This document shows positions 21,293 to 38,056 of a DNA stretch of 64,000 nucleotides, one piece after another. Each line of letters begins with the position of its first letter. The first letter of the stretch is position 1. A model generated the notes under the pieces. It was given only the letters and a program-made list of their open reading frames with translations. It ran no database searches and had not been told where the DNA came from. The stretch is from Metabacillus flavus (lineage in GTDB: Bacteria; Bacillota; Bacilli; Bacillales; Bacillaceae), in the NCBI RefSeq assembly GCF_018283675.1, contig NZ_JAGVRK010000001.1, positions 124,001 through 188,000 of the forward strand. Reading direction: 5' to 3'. The translations under genes were made by a program, and so were the position numbers.

Positions 21293-21333
21293 ATAAAAAT
21301 AACTAACTCTATTATCTAAGGGAGGCATTTCGA

Positions 21334-22524
21334 ATGGGTAAAGAAAAATTCGACCGTTCCAAAACACATGCCAATATCGGTACAATTGGACACGTTGACC
21401 ATGGTAAAACAACTCTAACAGCTGCAATCACAACTGTACTTGCTAAGCGCAGTGGTAAAGGTGCAGCGATGGCTTATGATATGATCGATGCTGCTCCAGA
21501 AGAGCGCGAGCGCGGAATCACAATCTCAACTGCACACGTTGAGTACGAAACTGAAACTCGCCACTATGCACACGTTGACTGCCCAGGACATGCTGACTAT
21601 GTTAAAAACATGATCACTGGTGCTGCACAAATGGATGGCGGAATCCTAGTAGTATCTGCTGCTGACGGCCCAATGCCGCAAACTCGTGAGCACATCCTTC
21701 TTTCTCGTCAAGTAGGTGTTCCTTACCTAGTTGTATTCATGAACAAATGTGATATGGTTGATGACGAAGAATTGCTTGAACTAGTTGAAATGGAAGTTCG
21801 TGACCTTCTTTCTGAGTACGATTTCCCTGGCGACGACATTCCAGTAATCAAAGGTTCTGCTCTTAAAGCTCTTGAAGGAGATGCTGAGTGGGAAGAGAAA
21901 ATCGTTGAACTAATGAACGCAGTTGACGAGTACATCCCAACTCCAGAGCGCGATATCGAAAAACCATTCATGATGCCTGTTGAGGATGTATTCTCTATCA
22001 CTGGCCGTGGAACTGTTGCAACTGGACGTGTTGAGCGTGGACAAGTTAAAGTCGGTGACGTTATCGAAATCATCGGTCTTGCTGAAGAGCCAAAATCAAC
22101 AACTGTTACAGGTGTTGAAATGTTCCGTAAACTTCTTGACTATGCTGAAGCTGGAGACAACATCGGCGCACTTCTTCGTGGAGTAGCTCGTGAAGATATC
22201 CAACGTGGACAAGTTCTTGCTAAGCCAGGAACAATCACTCCACACACAAAGTTCAAAGCAGAAGTTTATGTTCTATCTAAAGAAGAGGGTGGACGTCACA
22301 CTCCATTCTTCACTAACTACCGTCCTCAGTTCTACTTCCGTACAACTGATGTAACTGGTATCTGCAACCTGCCTGATGGTGTAGAAATGGTTATGCCTGG
22401 AGACAACATCGAAATGACTGTTGAACTAATCTCTCCAATCGCAATCGAAGAAGGTACTAAGTTCTCTATCCGTGAGGGTGGACGTACTGTAGGTGCTGGA
22501 GTAGTTGCTACAATCACTGAGTAA
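21334..22524 (+). CDS. tuf: Elongation factor Tu
   Basis: A 396-residue GTPase that carries aminoacyl-tRNA to the A site. Motifs: [14 protein letters not shown] (about 18-31), [26 protein letters not shown] and [10 protein letters not shown], then two beta-barrel domains. Codon usage is strongly biased, as expected of a very abundant protein. It has its own probable promoter and ends in a strong terminator. Confidence 0.98.
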   Translation: MGKEKFDRSKTHANIGTIGHVDHGKTTLTAAITTVLAKRSGKGAAMAYDMIDAAPEERERGITISTAHVEYETETRHYAHVDCPGHADYVKNMITGAAQMDGGILVVSAADGPMPQTREHILLSRQVGVPYLVVFMNKCDMVDDEELLELVEMEVRDLLSEYDFPGDDIPVIKGSALKALEGDAEWEEKIVELMNAVDEYIPTPERDIEKPFMMPVEDVFSITGRGTVATGRVERGQVKVGDVIEIIGLAEEPKSTTVTGVEMFRKLLDYAEAGDNIGALLRGVAREDIQRGQVLAKPGTITPHTKFKAEVYVLSKEEGGRHTPFFTNYRPQFYFRTTDVTGICNLPDGVEMVMPGDNIEMTVELISPIAIEEGTKFSIREGGRTVGAGVVATITE

Positions 22525-22534
22525 TCAGTGTTTG

Positions 22535-22566
22535 AAAAAACGAGCGAGAAATCGCTCGTTTTTTTT
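22535..22566 (+). terminator. Intrinsic terminator after tuf
   Basis: AAAAAACGAGCGA (22535-22547) pairs with TCGCTCGTTTTTT (22552-22564) around a GAAA tetraloop, with a long T-run. It ends the str group. Confidence 0.95.
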
Positions 22567-22681
22567 ATGTCTTCTAACGATTACGAAGAGACCAATTTTT
22601 TTTTGAAGCATCCGGTGGAGATCCGCATCATTCGATTCACAGAAAGAGAAAAGTGCAGCAGTATTAAAAATCCAGACGCAC

Positions 22682-22710
22682 TTGATTTTTCGCCTAGAAA
22701 AAGGTATAAT
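22682..22710 (+). promoter_or_regulatory. SigA promoter P1 of the S10 operon
   Basis: TTGATT (22682-22687), 17-nt spacer, TATAAT (22705-22710). From 22567 to 22681 I see no gene or fold worth listing. Confidence 0.8.
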
Positions 22711-22750
22711 ATCTGAGGTGCGTAAAAGACAAAGAAATATTAATTTCTTC

Positions 22751-22779
22751 TTGCAACTGACGCTCTTTTTTTATATAAT
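22751..22779 (+). promoter_or_regulatory. SigA promoter P2 of the S10 operon
   Basis: TTGCAA (22751-22756), 17-nt spacer, TATAAT (22774-22779), 69 nt below P1. Tandem promoters suit the long S10-spc-alpha transcript. Confidence 0.75.
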
Positions 22780-22789
22780 AGTGAATGTT

Positions 22790-23221
<432 letters not shown>

Positions 23222-23263
23222 TGTTCATTATTATATAGTAGAAAAAAATAGGAGGTGTGACGA

Positions 23264-23893
23264 ATGACCAAAGGAATCTTAGGTAGAAAAATCGGTATGA
23301 CGCAAGTATTTGCTGAAAACGGCGATCTTATCCCAGTTACAGTTGTAGAGGCTGCTCCAAACGTAGTTCTTCAAGTGAAAACGGCTGAAATCGACGGTTA
23401 CGAAGCAGTTCAGGTTGGTTTTGATGACAAACGTGAAAAACTTGCTAACAAACCGCTAAAAGGTCACGTTGCAAAAGCAAACACTGCGCCTAAGCGCTTC
23501 ATTAAGGAATTTCGTGGAGTAAGCGCAGCAGACTACGAAGTTGGTCAGGAAGTCAAAGTAGAAGTATTCTCCGCTGGAGATACAGTAGATGTAACAGGAA
23601 CTTCAAAAGGTAAAGGATTCCAAGGTTCTATTAAACGCCACGGACAATCCCGCGGACCAATGTCCCACGGTTCACGCTACCATCGCCGCCCAGGTTCAAT
23701 GGGTCCTGTTGCTCCAAACCGCGTATTCAAAAACAAACTTCTCCCTGGACGTATGGGTGGAGAGCGCGTAACAGTACAAAACCTTGAGATCGTTAAAGTT
23801 GATGCAGAACGCAACCTTCTTTTGATCAAAGGTAACGTACCTGGTCCAAGAAAATCTCTAGTTACTGTAAAATCTGCAGTAAAATCCAAATAA
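23264..23893 (+). CDS. rplC: 50S ribosomal protein L3
   Basis: A 209-residue early assembly protein of the 50S subunit whose long loop reaches the peptidyl transferase centre. It starts [16 protein letters not shown] and holds the family core [20 protein letters not shown] followed by RRPGSMG. TAGGAGGTG precedes the start, 42 nt after rpsJ. Confidence 0.97.
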   Translation: MTKGILGRKIGMTQVFAENGDLIPVTVVEAAPNVVLQVKTAEIDGYEAVQVGFDDKREKLANKPLKGHVAKANTAPKRFIKEFRGVSAADYEVGQEVKVEVFSAGDTVDVTGTSKGKGFQGSIKRHGQSRGPMSHGSRYHRRPGSMGPVAPNRVFKNKLLPGRMGGERVTVQNLEIVKVDAERNLLLIKGNVPGPRKSLVTVKSAVKSK

Positions 23894-23920
23894 CTTTTCC
23901 GAGAAAGGAGGAAATGGATT

Positions 23921-24544
23921 ATGCCAAAAGTTACTATGTTAAACCAAAGCGGAGCTAACGCTGGTGAAATCGAACTGAACGATTCTATCTTCGGTATCGA
24001 GCCAAACCAAGCTGTTCTTTTCGAAGCGGTTATCATGCAAAGAGCTTCCTTAAGACAAGGAAATGCTAAAGTAAAAAATCGTTCTGAAGTTCGTGGCGGA
24101 GGACGCAAACCTTGGCGCCAAAAAGGAACTGGACGTGCTCGTCAAGGTTCTATCCGTTCACCGCAATGGCGCGGAGGAGGAGTAGTTTTCGGACCGACAC
24201 CTCGTTCTTATGCTTACAAACTACCTAAAAAAGTACGCCGTCTGGCTATCAAATCTGCTTTGTCATCTAAAGTACAAGACAGCAAAATCGTTGTTCTTGA
24301 GGATCTGACACTGGATGCTGTAAAAACAAAGGAAATGGCTTCTATCCTAAAAGCTATTTCAGTTGAGAAAAAAGCATTGATCGTTACTGCTGATGTTAAT
24401 GAGAAAGTTTCGCTTTCTGCACGTAACATCCAGGGCATCACTGTTGTTGCAGCTGACGGTATCAACGTTCTTGACGTACTTAACCATGAAAAGCTAATTA
24501 TGACGAAAGCTGCGGTGCAAAAAGTAGAGGAGGTGCTTGCATAA
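23921..24544 (+). CDS. rplD: 50S ribosomal protein L4
   Basis: A 207-residue protein with a globular part on the 50S surface and a long loop that lines the nascent-chain tunnel constriction. The loop is visible as [20 protein letters not shown] followed by [12 protein letters not shown]. In some bacteria L4 regulates the S10 operon; no L4-specific leader is recognised here. It overlaps rplW by one base at the ATG (TAATG). Confidence 0.97.
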   Translation: MPKVTMLNQSGANAGEIELNDSIFGIEPNQAVLFEAVIMQRASLRQGNAKVKNRSEVRGGGRKPWRQKGTGRARQGSIRSPQWRGGGVVFGPTPRSYAYKLPKKVRRLAIKSALSSKVQDSKIVVLEDLTLDAVKTKEMASILKAISVEKKALIVTADVNEKVSLSARNIQGITVVAADGINVLDVLNHEKLIMTKAAVQKVEEVLA

Positions 24545-24831
24545 TGAAAGATCCTCGTGATATTATTAAGCGCCCCGTGATCACTGAAAATTCTACTGAC
24601 ATTATGGCTGACAGAAAATATACGTTTGAAGTAGACGTAAGAGCTAACAAAACGGAAGTTAAAGATGCTGTAGAAGCAATTTTCGGTGTGAAAGTAGCGA
24701 AAGTCAATGTTATGAATTACAAAGGTAAATTCAGACGCGTTGGCCGTTACAGCGGACTTACAAATCGCAGAAGAAAAGCAATCATTACATTGACTGCTGA
24801 CTCTAAAGAAATCGAACTTTTTGAAGTTTAA
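24544..24831 (+). CDS. rplW: 50S ribosomal protein L23
   Basis: A 95-residue protein at the tunnel exit, docking site for trigger factor and the signal recognition particle. It starts [17 protein letters not shown] and contains [18 protein letters not shown], typical of the family. It is tightly coupled to rplD: the AGGAGG for its start lies inside the end of rplD. Confidence 0.97.
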   Translation: MKDPRDIIKRPVITENSTDIMADRKYTFEVDVRANKTEVKDAVEAIFGVKVAKVNVMNYKGKFRRVGRYSGLTNRRRKAIITLTADSKEIELFEV

Positions 24832-24842
24832 TATATAAGTGA

Positions 24843-25688
<846 letters not shown>

Positions 25689-25745
25689 CGTGACTGAACT
25701 ACGGTTCATCCGAACCGTAGCGCAATCACGAAGGGAGGTACTCGC

Positions 25746-26024
25746 ATGGGTCGCAGCTTGAAAAAAGGACCTTTCGTGGATGATCACTTGATGGTTAAAG
25801 TGGAAAAATTGAATGAAACTGAAAAGAAACAAGTTATTAAAACTTGGTCTCGCCGTTCTACAATTTTCCCTCAATTCATCGGTCACACGATCGCTGTATA
25901 TGATGGACGCAAACACGTTCCTGTTTATGTAACGGAAGATATGGTTGGCCACAAGTTAGGTGAATTTGCACCTTCTCGTACTTATAAAGGCCACGGTAAC
26001 GATGATAAAAAAACAAGACGCTAA
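25746..26024 (+). CDS. rpsS: 30S ribosomal protein S19
   Basis: A 92-residue protein of the 30S head, partner of S13, close to the A-site finger bridge. Family sequence [19 protein letters not shown] starts it, and [19 protein letters not shown] follows. AAGGGAGGT precedes the ATG. The rplB-rpsS gap (57 nt) holds a small inverted repeat, TACGGTTC/GAACCGTA, without a U-tract. Confidence 0.97.
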   Translation: MGRSLKKGPFVDDHLMVKVEKLNETEKKQVIKTWSRRSTIFPQFIGHTIAVYDGRKHVPVYVTEDMVGHKLGEFAPSRTYKGHGNDDKKTRR

Positions 26025-26041
26025 TGAGAGGAGGCATTTAA

Positions 26042-27957
<1,916 letters not shown>

Positions 27958-27997
27958 TAAATGTTCGGATAGTTAATTCCGAAGGGAGGTAACGTGA

Positions 27998-28366
<369 letters not shown>

Positions 28367-28403
28367 TTAAATTTGATTGCCTTAATAAGGAGGTGCGGAC
28401 AAG

Positions 28404-28715
28404 ATGCATGTAAAAAAAGGTGATAATGTAATGGTTATCTCTGGTAAGGATAAAGGCAAGCAAGGTAAAGTGCTTGAAGCTTACCCTAAGAAAGACCGTG
28501 TGCTAGTTGAAGGTGTGAATGTTGTAAAAAAACACTCTAAACCAACACAAACAAACACTCAAGGCGGAATCGTGAGCCAAGAGGCGCCAATCCATGTATC
28601 CAACGTAATGCTGATCGACCCTAAAAGCGGCGAGCCAACTCGTATCGGTTATAAATTGGTTGACGGCAAGAAAGTACGTGTTGCAAAAAAATCTGGTGAA
28701 TCTCTAGATAAATAG
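28404..28715 (+). CDS. rplX: 50S ribosomal protein L24
   Basis: A 103-residue KOW-domain protein that starts 50S assembly and later lies at the tunnel exit. The KOW motif is [20 protein letters not shown], near the N-terminus. [11 protein letters not shown] and [18 protein letters not shown] follow as in the family. Confidence 0.97.
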   Translation: MHVKKGDNVMVISGKDKGKQGKVLEAYPKKDRVLVEGVNVVKKHSKPTQTNTQGGIVSQEAPIHVSNVMLIDPKSGEPTRIGYKLVDGKKVRVAKKSGESLDK

Positions 28716-28740
28716 TAACTAAGGAAGGGAGGTCTATCAT

Positions 28741-29486
<746 letters not shown>

Positions 29487-29496
29487 TACCCCATAA

Positions 29497-29916
<420 letters not shown>

Positions 29917-29944
29917 TAAGTTAAAAAGAATGGAGGTGTAAATT

Positions 29945-30481
29945 ATGTCTCGTGTCGGTAAAAAACTGCTTGAGATTCCATCTGATGTTACAATCAAAAT
30001 GAACGAGAACACGGTTACGGTTAAAGGTCCTAAAGGTGAATTGACTCGTACTTTCCACCCGGACATTACGATTTCCATTGAGGAAAACATTCTAACTGTA
30101 TCACGTCCTTCCGATCATAAAGACCACCGTGCACTTCACGGTACAACTCGCAGCATTATTGGAAACATGGTTGAAGGTGTTTCTAAAGGCTTCGAAAAAG
30201 GATTAGAACTAGTTGGTGTAGGTTACCGTGCTTCTAAATCCGGAAACAAATTGATTCTAAACGTTGGTTACTCTCACCCTGTTGAGATCACACCAGAACA
30301 AGGAATCGAAATCGAAGTGCCTTCTCAAACGAAAATTATCGTTAGAGGTACTGACAAAGAGCGCGTTGGAGCAATTGCTTCCAACATCCGTGCGACTCGC
30401 CCGCCTGAGCCTTATAAAGGTAAAGGAGTTCGATATGAAGGTGAATTTGTACGCCGTAAAGAAGGTAAAACTGCGAAGTAA
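29945..30481 (+). CDS. rplF: 50S ribosomal protein L6
   Basis: A 178-residue protein near the sarcin-ricin loop and the factor-binding site. It begins [17 protein letters not shown] and ends with the family segment [18 protein letters not shown] followed by a basic tail. GGAGGTG precedes the ATG. It ends 33 nt before the rplR start. Confidence 0.97.
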   Translation: MSRVGKKLLEIPSDVTIKMNENTVTVKGPKGELTRTFHPDITISIEENILTVSRPSDHKDHRALHGTTRSIIGNMVEGVSKGFEKGLELVGVGYRASKSGNKLILNVGYSHPVEITPEQGIEIEVPSQTKIIVRGTDKERVGAIASNIRATRPPEPYKGKGVRYEGEFVRRKEGKTAK

Positions 30482-30514
30482 TGCCGCTTAATGGCTAAGA
30501 AAGGAGTGACCCTG

Positions 30515-30877
30515 ATGATCACAAAAGCTAGCAAAAATTCTGTGCGTAAAAGAAGACATGCTCGTGTACGTGCGAAACTTTTCGGAACTGCTGAAAGACC
30601 TCGTCTAAACGTGTTCCGTTCTAATAAACACATTTATGCTCAACTGATCGACGATACAAACGGTGTAACAATCGTTAGTGCTTCTTCCATGGAGAAAGAT
30701 TTAAATCTTGATTCTACTGCAAACCTTGAAGCAGCTCAGAAAGTTGGAGAGCTTGTTGCAAAACGTGCTGTTGATAAAGGTCATAAATCAATCGTATTTG
30801 ATCGTGGAGGATACCTATACCATGGTCGTATCAAAGCTCTTGCTGACGCTGCACGCGAAGCTGGACTTGAATTTTAA
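30515..30877 (+). CDS. rplR: 50S ribosomal protein L18
   Basis: A 120-residue 5S rRNA-binding protein. The ATG at 30515 gives [20 protein letters not shown] like orthologues and has AAAGGAG about 8 nt upstream; the earlier ATG at 30491 would add 8 residues not seen in the family. [20 protein letters not shown] and [20 protein letters not shown] are diagnostic. Confidence 0.96.
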   Translation: MITKASKNSVRKRRHARVRAKLFGTAERPRLNVFRSNKHIYAQLIDDTNGVTIVSASSMEKDLNLDSTANLEAAQKVGELVAKRAVDKGHKSIVFDRGGYLYHGRIKALADAAREAGLEF

Positions 30878-30900
30878 TAGGAAAAGGAGGGAAACACAGT

Positions 30901-31401
30901 ATGCGTCGTAATGACTCAGTTAAATCAGAGTTTGAAGAACGTGTAGTTACCGTTAACCGCGTTGCTAAGGTTGTTAAAGGTGGTCGTCGCTTCCGTTTTG
31001 CTGCACTTGTTGTTGTAGGCGACAAGAATGGCCGAGTTGGATTCGGTACAGGTAAAGCGCAAGAGGTGCCAGAAGCAATCCGTAAAGCAATCGAAGATGC
31101 GAAAAAGAATCTTGTAACAGTACCTATGGTTGGTACAACAATTCCACACGAAGTAATCGGACAATTCGGTGCTGGAAACATTCTTCTGAAGCCAGCTTCA
31201 GAAGGTACCGGAGTAATCGCCGGCGGACCAGTACGTGCGGTGCTTGAACTTGCAGGTGTAGGTGACATCCTATCTAAATCCCTTGGTTCAAACACACCAA
31301 TCAACATGGTTCGTGCAACACTTGAAGGCTTAAAGCAGCTTAAGAAAGCAGAACAAGTTGCTAAGCTTCGTGGAAAAACCGTAGAAGAACTGTTAGGATA
31401 A
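30901..31401 (+). CDS. rpsE: 30S ribosomal protein S5
   Basis: A 166-residue protein with an N-terminal dsRBD-like domain, located at the mRNA entry channel. Signatures: [37 protein letters not shown] and [15 protein letters not shown]. The loop where spectinomycin-resistance changes occur (VVKGGRRF) looks wild type. AAAGGAGGG precedes the ATG. Confidence 0.97.
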   Translation: MRRNDSVKSEFEERVVTVNRVAKVVKGGRRFRFAALVVVGDKNGRVGFGTGKAQEVPEAIRKAIEDAKKNLVTVPMVGTTIPHEVIGQFGAGNILLKPASEGTGVIAGGPVRAVLELAGVGDILSKSLGSNTPINMVRATLEGLKQLKKAEQVAKLRGKTVEELLG

Positions 31402-31414
31402 GGGGGGAAAGATA

Positions 31415-31597
31415 ATGGCAAACAAATTAGCGATCACCCTTACTCGCAGTGTAATCGGCCGTCCGGAAACTCAGCGTGTAACAGTTAAAACACTTGGTTT
31501 GCGCAAAATGCACCAAACTGTGGTACATGAAGACAACGCTGCTATTCGCGGTATGATTAATAAAGTATCTCACTTGGTTAAAGTAGAAGAACAATAA
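31415..31597 (+). CDS. rpmD: 50S ribosomal protein L30
   Basis: A 60-residue protein with the family sequence [20 protein letters not shown] and [16 protein letters not shown]. The ATG at 31415 follows AAGGGGGG. It lies between rpsE and rplO as in all Bacilli. Confidence 0.96.
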   Translation: MANKLAITLTRSVIGRPETQRVTVKTLGLRKMHQTVVHEDNAAIRGMINKVSHLVKVEEQ

Positions 31598-31630
31598 TTG
31601 TATTTGTTCTATAAATAAGGAGGTGTCCTG

Positions 31631-32071
31631 ATGAAACTTCATGAATTAAAACCAGCAGAAGGATCTCGTCGCGAACGTAACCGTTTGGGCCGTGGTATCG
31701 GTTCTGGTAACGGTAAAACGTCTGGTAAAGGTCATAAAGGTCAAAATGCCCGTTCTGGCGGAGGTGTTCGTCCTGGATTCGAGGGTGGTCAAACTCCATT
31801 ATTCAGACGTTTGCCTAAACGCGGATTCACGAACATCAACCGTAAAGAATACGCAGTTGTTAACCTTGAAAGGCTGAACCGTTTCGAAGAAGGTACAGAA
31901 GTAACTCCTGAACTTCTTCTTGAAACTGGCGTGCTTAGCAGCACAAAAGCTGGCGTTAAGATTCTTGGCGAAGGTAAAATTGAGAAGAAGCTCACTGTTA
32001 AAGCGAACAAATTCTCCTCTTCCGCTAAAGAAGCAATCGAAGCTGCCGGCGGTACAGCTGAGGTGATCTAA
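31631..32071 (+). CDS. rplO: 50S ribosomal protein L15
   Basis: A 146-residue protein with a long Gly/Arg-rich N-terminal extension threaded into 23S rRNA ([20 protein letters not shown]). The globular C-terminal domain follows and ends [12 protein letters not shown]. Its last base overlaps the first base of the secY ATG (TAATG), so L15 and SecY are translationally coupled. Confidence 0.97.
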   Translation: MKLHELKPAEGSRRERNRLGRGIGSGNGKTSGKGHKGQNARSGGGVRPGFEGGQTPLFRRLPKRGFTNINRKEYAVVNLERLNRFEEGTEVTPELLLETGVLSSTKAGVKILGEGKIEKKLTVKANKFSSSAKEAIEAAGGTAEVI

Positions 32072-33372
32072 TGTTCAAAACAATCTCCAATTTCATGCGC
32101 GTGGGTGACATAAGAAATAAAATTATTTTCACTCTTTTAATGCTTATTGTATTCCGTATCGGAACATTCATTCCTGTACCGGGTGTAGACACTAAAGCCC
32201 TGGCTGCAATGGATCAGCAAATGAGCGTTTTCGGAGTAATGAACACTTTTGGCGGGGGAGCACTATTTAACTACTCCATTCTTGCAATGGGTATTATGCC
32301 GTATATCACCGCCTCCATTATTGTTCAGCTCCTTCAAATGGACGTTGTACCGAAGTTTACGGAATGGTCTAAGCAGGGTGAGGTTGGCAGACGTAAATTG
32401 GCTCAATTTACGAGATATTTCACGATTGTTCTTGGGTTTATTCAAGCAATTGGGATGTCCATCGGGTTTAACAACCTAAGCGGCGGTCAATTGATTCAAA
32501 ACCCTAGTATTACTACCTATCTTCTGATTGCAGTAGTCCTTACAGCAGGAACTGCTTTCTTAATGTGGTTAGGAGAGCAGATTACGGCTAAAGGTGTTGG
32601 GAATGGTATTTCCATCATTATCTTTGCCGGTATCGTTGCGGCGATCCCTACTACTCTTAATCAAATTTATGCTCAGTTGTTTACTGATGCGGGAGATCAG
32701 CTGTTCTTGCGGATTGTGATTGTTATTCTGCTCGCTATTGCTGTTCTTGCTATTATTGTTGGAACAATCTATGTGCAGCAGGCACTCCGCAAAATTCCAA
32801 TTCAATACGCTAAAAGGGTATCAGGTTCAGGTCCGCAGGCGGGCGGTCAATCCACTCACTTGCCGCTGAAAGTGAACCCGGCTGGTGTAATTCCTGTAAT
32901 CTTCGCGGTTTCATTCTTGATTACACCGCCGACGATTGCTAATTTCTTCGGTAAAAACGATGTGACCAATTGGATTACCACCAATCTCACAACGACTCAT
33001 CCGATTGGAGCTTCCATCTATGTGGCTTTAATTATTGCTTTTACGTATTTCTATGCGTTCGTTCAGGTTAATCCTGAGCAAATGGCTGATAACTTAAAGA
33101 AACAAGGCGGTTATGTTCCAGGGATTCGTCCAGGAAAAAGCACACAGGAATATTTAACAAAAGTTTTGTATCGTTTAACGTTTGTTGGAGCAATTTTCCT
33201 TTCAATCATTGCTGTTCTTCCTACTCTATTCATCGCATTTGCAGGTCTTCCTCAATCCGCACAGATTGGCGGAACAAGCTTGCTGATCGTGATCGGAGTT
33301 GCGCTTGAAACAATGAAAGGGCTGGAAAGCCAGCTTGTAAAACGAAATTACAAAGGCTTTATTAAACAGTAA
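32071..33372 (+). CDS. secY: Preprotein translocase subunit SecY
   Basis: The 433-residue channel subunit of the SecYEG translocon in the cytoplasmic membrane, with ten hydrophobic spans. Recognisable parts: IIFTLLMLIVFRIGTFIPVP (TM1), NYSILAMGIMPYITASIIVQ (TM2), the cytosolic KRVSGSGPQAGGQSTHLPLK loop and PGIRPGKSTQEYL in the ribosome- and SecA-binding loop. It shares a junction with rplO and is followed by adk and map, the usual export and maturation set. Confidence 0.97.
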   Translation: MFKTISNFMRVGDIRNKIIFTLLMLIVFRIGTFIPVPGVDTKALAAMDQQMSVFGVMNTFGGGALFNYSILAMGIMPYITASIIVQLLQMDVVPKFTEWSKQGEVGRRKLAQFTRYFTIVLGFIQAIGMSIGFNNLSGGQLIQNPSITTYLLIAVVLTAGTAFLMWLGEQITAKGVGNGISIIIFAGIVAAIPTTLNQIYAQLFTDAGDQLFLRIVIVILLAIAVLAIIVGTIYVQQALRKIPIQYAKRVSGSGPQAGGQSTHLPLKVNPAGVIPVIFAVSFLITPPTIANFFGKNDVTNWITTNLTTTHPIGASIYVALIIAFTYFYAFVQVNPEQMADNLKKQGGYVPGIRPGKSTQEYLTKVLYRLTFVGAIFLSIIAVLPTLFIAFAGLPQSAQIGGTSLLIVIGVALETMKGLESQLVKRNYKGFIKQ

Positions 33373-33417
33373 GGTAATGGGACGCAGCTGCGCCCATTCC
33401 CTTTATATAGAGACTGA

Positions 33418-34825
<1,408 letters not shown>

Positions 34826-34830
34826 AAGCA

Positions 34831-35000
34831 AATGAAGGCGATGACGCTTTAACAGACTGCAGACGGAAGCAGAACTCCGGAAGTTTGAGTCTCGTTATAG
34901 TGGCAGATGGAGACAAACGGACGTTTCATTCTCCCCAGAACACATCCACCACTTTAAGTTCTTTAATTGCGTATCTCCGGAAGTTCAGAGCAGTGTATAA
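34831..35000 (+). pseudogene. Decayed remnant of a KOW-domain RNA-binding protein gene (YbzG-like)
   Basis: Between map and infA many Bacilli carry a small KOW-domain gene. Here one frame reads NEGDDAL (from 34831) and later VIVADGDKRTFHSP (from 34894). A second frame, entered at the C-run around 34933-34936, reads SPEHIHHFKFFNCVSPEVQ and ends at TAA 34998-35000. Both match, from memory, the ends of that family (ADGDKRKFD..P....H......SPEVQ). The central KOW part is missing and no single open frame remains. No start with a good ribosome site is seen. The assignment rests on short matches and position. Confidence 0.5.
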
Positions 35001-35004
35001 AATG

Positions 35005-35046
35005 ATATAGCGATCAGCTATATGGAATTTGCCAGCTTGGCAAATT
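35005..35046 (+). other. Two adjacent perfect hairpins upstream of infA
   Basis: ATATAGC/GCTATAT (35005-35011 / 35017-35023, loop GATCA) and AATTTGCCA/TGGCAAATT (35026-35034 / 35038-35046, loop GCT). The second ends about 14 nt before the infA ribosome site. There is no U-tract. Confidence 0.6.
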
Positions 35047-35074
35047 GCTGATTTGATGAAGGGAGAACAACTTA

Positions 35075-35442
<368 letters not shown>

Positions 35443-35462
35443 AACATAAGGAGGTGCACTGA

Positions 35463-35831
<369 letters not shown>

Positions 35832-35846
35832 GGTAAAGGAGGTTAA

Positions 35847-36245
<399 letters not shown>

Positions 36246-36306
36246 ATTTTCTGTATAGAATTCGTTTCCCTGTCTATAATGGGTTATGATACAGTATATA
36301 ATTAAA

Positions 36307-36328
36307 AGCAGAATTTCCCAATTCTGCT
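36307..36328 (+). other. Perfect hairpin in the rpsK-rpoA spacer
   Basis: AGCAGAATT (36307-36315) and AATTCTGCT (36320-36328) form nine pairs with loop TCCC. GTTGTG follows, so it is not a terminator. The spacer (183 nt) also has -10-like TATAAT hexamers at 36275-36280 and 36297-36302 without a good -35. Confidence 0.55.
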
Positions 36329-36428
36329 GTTGTGCACAATCGGGACATTACAATGGGGAATTTCGGTTAGGTTTAGCATGCTAGATCTTTAGCCGGGGTT
36401 TCGACGTTTTGAAGGAGGGTTTTATTGA

Positions 36429-37373
36429 ATGATTGAGATTGAAAAACCAAAAATCGAAACGGTTGAAATCAGCGAAGATGCCAAATACGGTAAATTCGTC
36501 GTCGAACCACTCGAGCGCGGGTATGGTACTACTTTGGGTAACTCCTTACGTCGTATTCTATTATCCTCACTCCCTGGTGCTGCTGTAACATCGATCCAAA
36601 TTGACGGTGTACTGCATGAATTTTCGACGATTGAAGGCGTCGTAGAAGATGTTACATCCATTATTTTAAACGTTAAGAAGCTTGCTCTTAAAATCTATTC
36701 AGAAGAAGAAAAAACACTTGAGATTGATATTCAAGGAGAAGGTGCTGTCACGGCAGCAGATATCACTCATGATAGCGATATTGAAATCCTGAACCCTGAT
36801 CTTCATATCGCAACTTTGGCGAAAGATGCCACGCTTCGAATGAGATTGACTGCAAGAAGAGGACGCGGATACAATCCTGCTGTAGCTAACAAACGTGAAG
36901 ATCAGCCGATTGGCGTTATCCCGATCGATTCTATCTATACACCAGTTGCCCGCGTATCCTATCAAGTTGAAAATACTCGTGTAGGACAAGTGGCTAACTT
37001 TGATAAGCTAACACTTGACGTCTGGACTGATGGAAGCAATGGTCCCAAAGAGGCAGTAGCCTTAGGTGCCAAAATTTTGACTGAGCATCTTAATATTTTT
37101 GTTGGCTTAACTGATGAAGCCCAAAATGCTGAGATTATGGTTGAAAAAGAAGAAGATCAAAAAGAGAAAGTATTAGAGATGACAATTGAAGAGTTGGATC
37201 TCTCCGTGCGTTCTTACAACTGTCTGAAACGTGCTGGAATCAATACAGTACAAGAACTTGCGAACAAAACAGAAGAAGATATGATGAAAGTTCGCAATCT
37301 TGGACGAAAATCTCTTGAAGAAGTTAAAGCGAAACTAGATGAACTTGGATTAGGTCTACGCAAGGACGACTGA
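36429..37373 (+). CDS. rpoA: DNA-directed RNA polymerase subunit alpha
   Basis: The 314-residue alpha subunit starts polymerase assembly through its N-terminal domain ([20 protein letters not shown], about residues 33-52). It contacts UP elements and activators through its C-terminal domain ([20 protein letters not shown], then [18 protein letters not shown]). AAGGAGGG precedes the ATG. A perfect 9-bp hairpin (37389-37397 / 37403-37411) lies between it and rplQ. Confidence 0.97.
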   Translation: MIEIEKPKIETVEISEDAKYGKFVVEPLERGYGTTLGNSLRRILLSSLPGAAVTSIQIDGVLHEFSTIEGVVEDVTSIILNVKKLALKIYSEEEKTLEIDIQGEGAVTAADITHDSDIEILNPDLHIATLAKDATLRMRLTARRGRGYNPAVANKREDQPIGVIPIDSIYTPVARVSYQVENTRVGQVANFDKLTLDVWTDGSNGPKEAVALGAKILTEHLNIFVGLTDEAQNAEIMVEKEEDQKEKVLEMTIEELDLSVRSYNCLKRAGINTVQELANKTEEDMMKVRNLGRKSLEEVKAKLDELGLGLRKDD

Positions 37374-37388
37374 CCAACTCACTAGTCA

Positions 37389-37411
37389 TTTGTGTGTTAA
37401 ACACACACAAA
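37389..37411 (+). other. Perfect hairpin in the rpoA-rplQ spacer
   Basis: TTTGTGTGT pairs with ACACACAAA around a 5-nt loop; no U-tract follows, so it is probably a stabilising or processing element. Confidence 0.5.
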
Positions 37412-37436
37412 GCCTATTCAAAGGAGGGGACATCAC

Positions 37437-37835
37437 ATGCCATACAGAAAATTGGGCCGTACTAGCTCACAACGTAAAGCTATGCTTCGTGACTTGGCTA
37501 CTGATCTAATTATCAACGAGCGCATCGAAACAACTGAAGCTCGTGCAAAAGAGCTGCGTTCCGTTGTTGATAAAATGATTACTCTAGGAAAACGCGGAGA
37601 TCTTCATGCTCGCCGTCAAGCTGCATCATTCGTTCGTAATGAAGTTGCTGAAATGGTAGTAGTAGGTCAAGATAAAAACGGAAAAGACAAAGAAAAAGCG
37701 AAATATGCTTTGGAAAAACTTTTCACTGATATCGCAGGCCGTTATGGAGAGCGCCAAGGCGGATACACTCGTATCATGAAACTTGGACCTCGTCGCGGAG
37801 ACGGAGCTCCAATGGTTATCATTGAGCTTGTGTAA
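37437..37835 (+). CDS. rplQ: 50S ribosomal protein L17
   Basis: A 132-residue protein near the tunnel exit. It begins [20 protein letters not shown] and ends [20 protein letters not shown] plus MVIIELV. B. subtilis L17 has 120 residues; the extra 12 or so fall after VRNEVAEM, in a Lys/Asp-rich stretch ([16 protein letters not shown]). AAGGAGGGG precedes the ATG. It is the last gene of the S10-spc-alpha run. Confidence 0.96.
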   Translation: MPYRKLGRTSSQRKAMLRDLATDLIINERIETTEARAKELRSVVDKMITLGKRGDLHARRQAASFVRNEVAEMVVVGQDKNGKDKEKAKYALEKLFTDIAGRYGERQGGYTRIMKLGPRRGDGAPMVIIELV

Positions 37836-37843
37836 GTAATGTA

Positions 37844-37885
37844 AAGAGGGCGGGACAGCTTTAATAGCTGATTTGCCCTTTTTTA
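37844..37885 (+). terminator. Intrinsic terminator after rplQ
   Basis: AAGAGGGC (outer 5' arm ending 37851) pairs with GCCCTTTT (from 37875) and CAGCT pairs with AGCTG inside; the T-run is at 37879-37884. It closes the supercluster. Confidence 0.8.
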
Positions 37886-37967
37886 CGATGAAGACCGGCA
37901 CCATTTGGTTTTCATAGGCGGATAAACAATGGAAACGTTGTAAGGAGCCGAATACGACTGAGAACAT

Positions 37968-37988
37968 GGCGGGCAGATTCTGTCCGCC
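37968..37988 (+). other. GC-rich hairpin before ecfA1
   Basis: GGCGGGCAG (37968-37976) pairs with CTGTCCGCC (37980-37988) with one G-U pair and a 3-nt loop. A T-run occurs only 17 nt later (38005-38013), too far for a normal terminator. Confidence 0.5.
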
Positions 37989-38056
37989 TATCCCAGTTAG
38001 TAGTGTTTTTTTTTATTTTCAGAGAAGTTTTGATTGTGAGAGGAGAAGAACAGGCT

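Noticed and set aside
22528-22716. Open frame of 62 codons after tuf
   Set aside because: It covers the tuf terminator and the S10 P1 promoter; no ribosome site.
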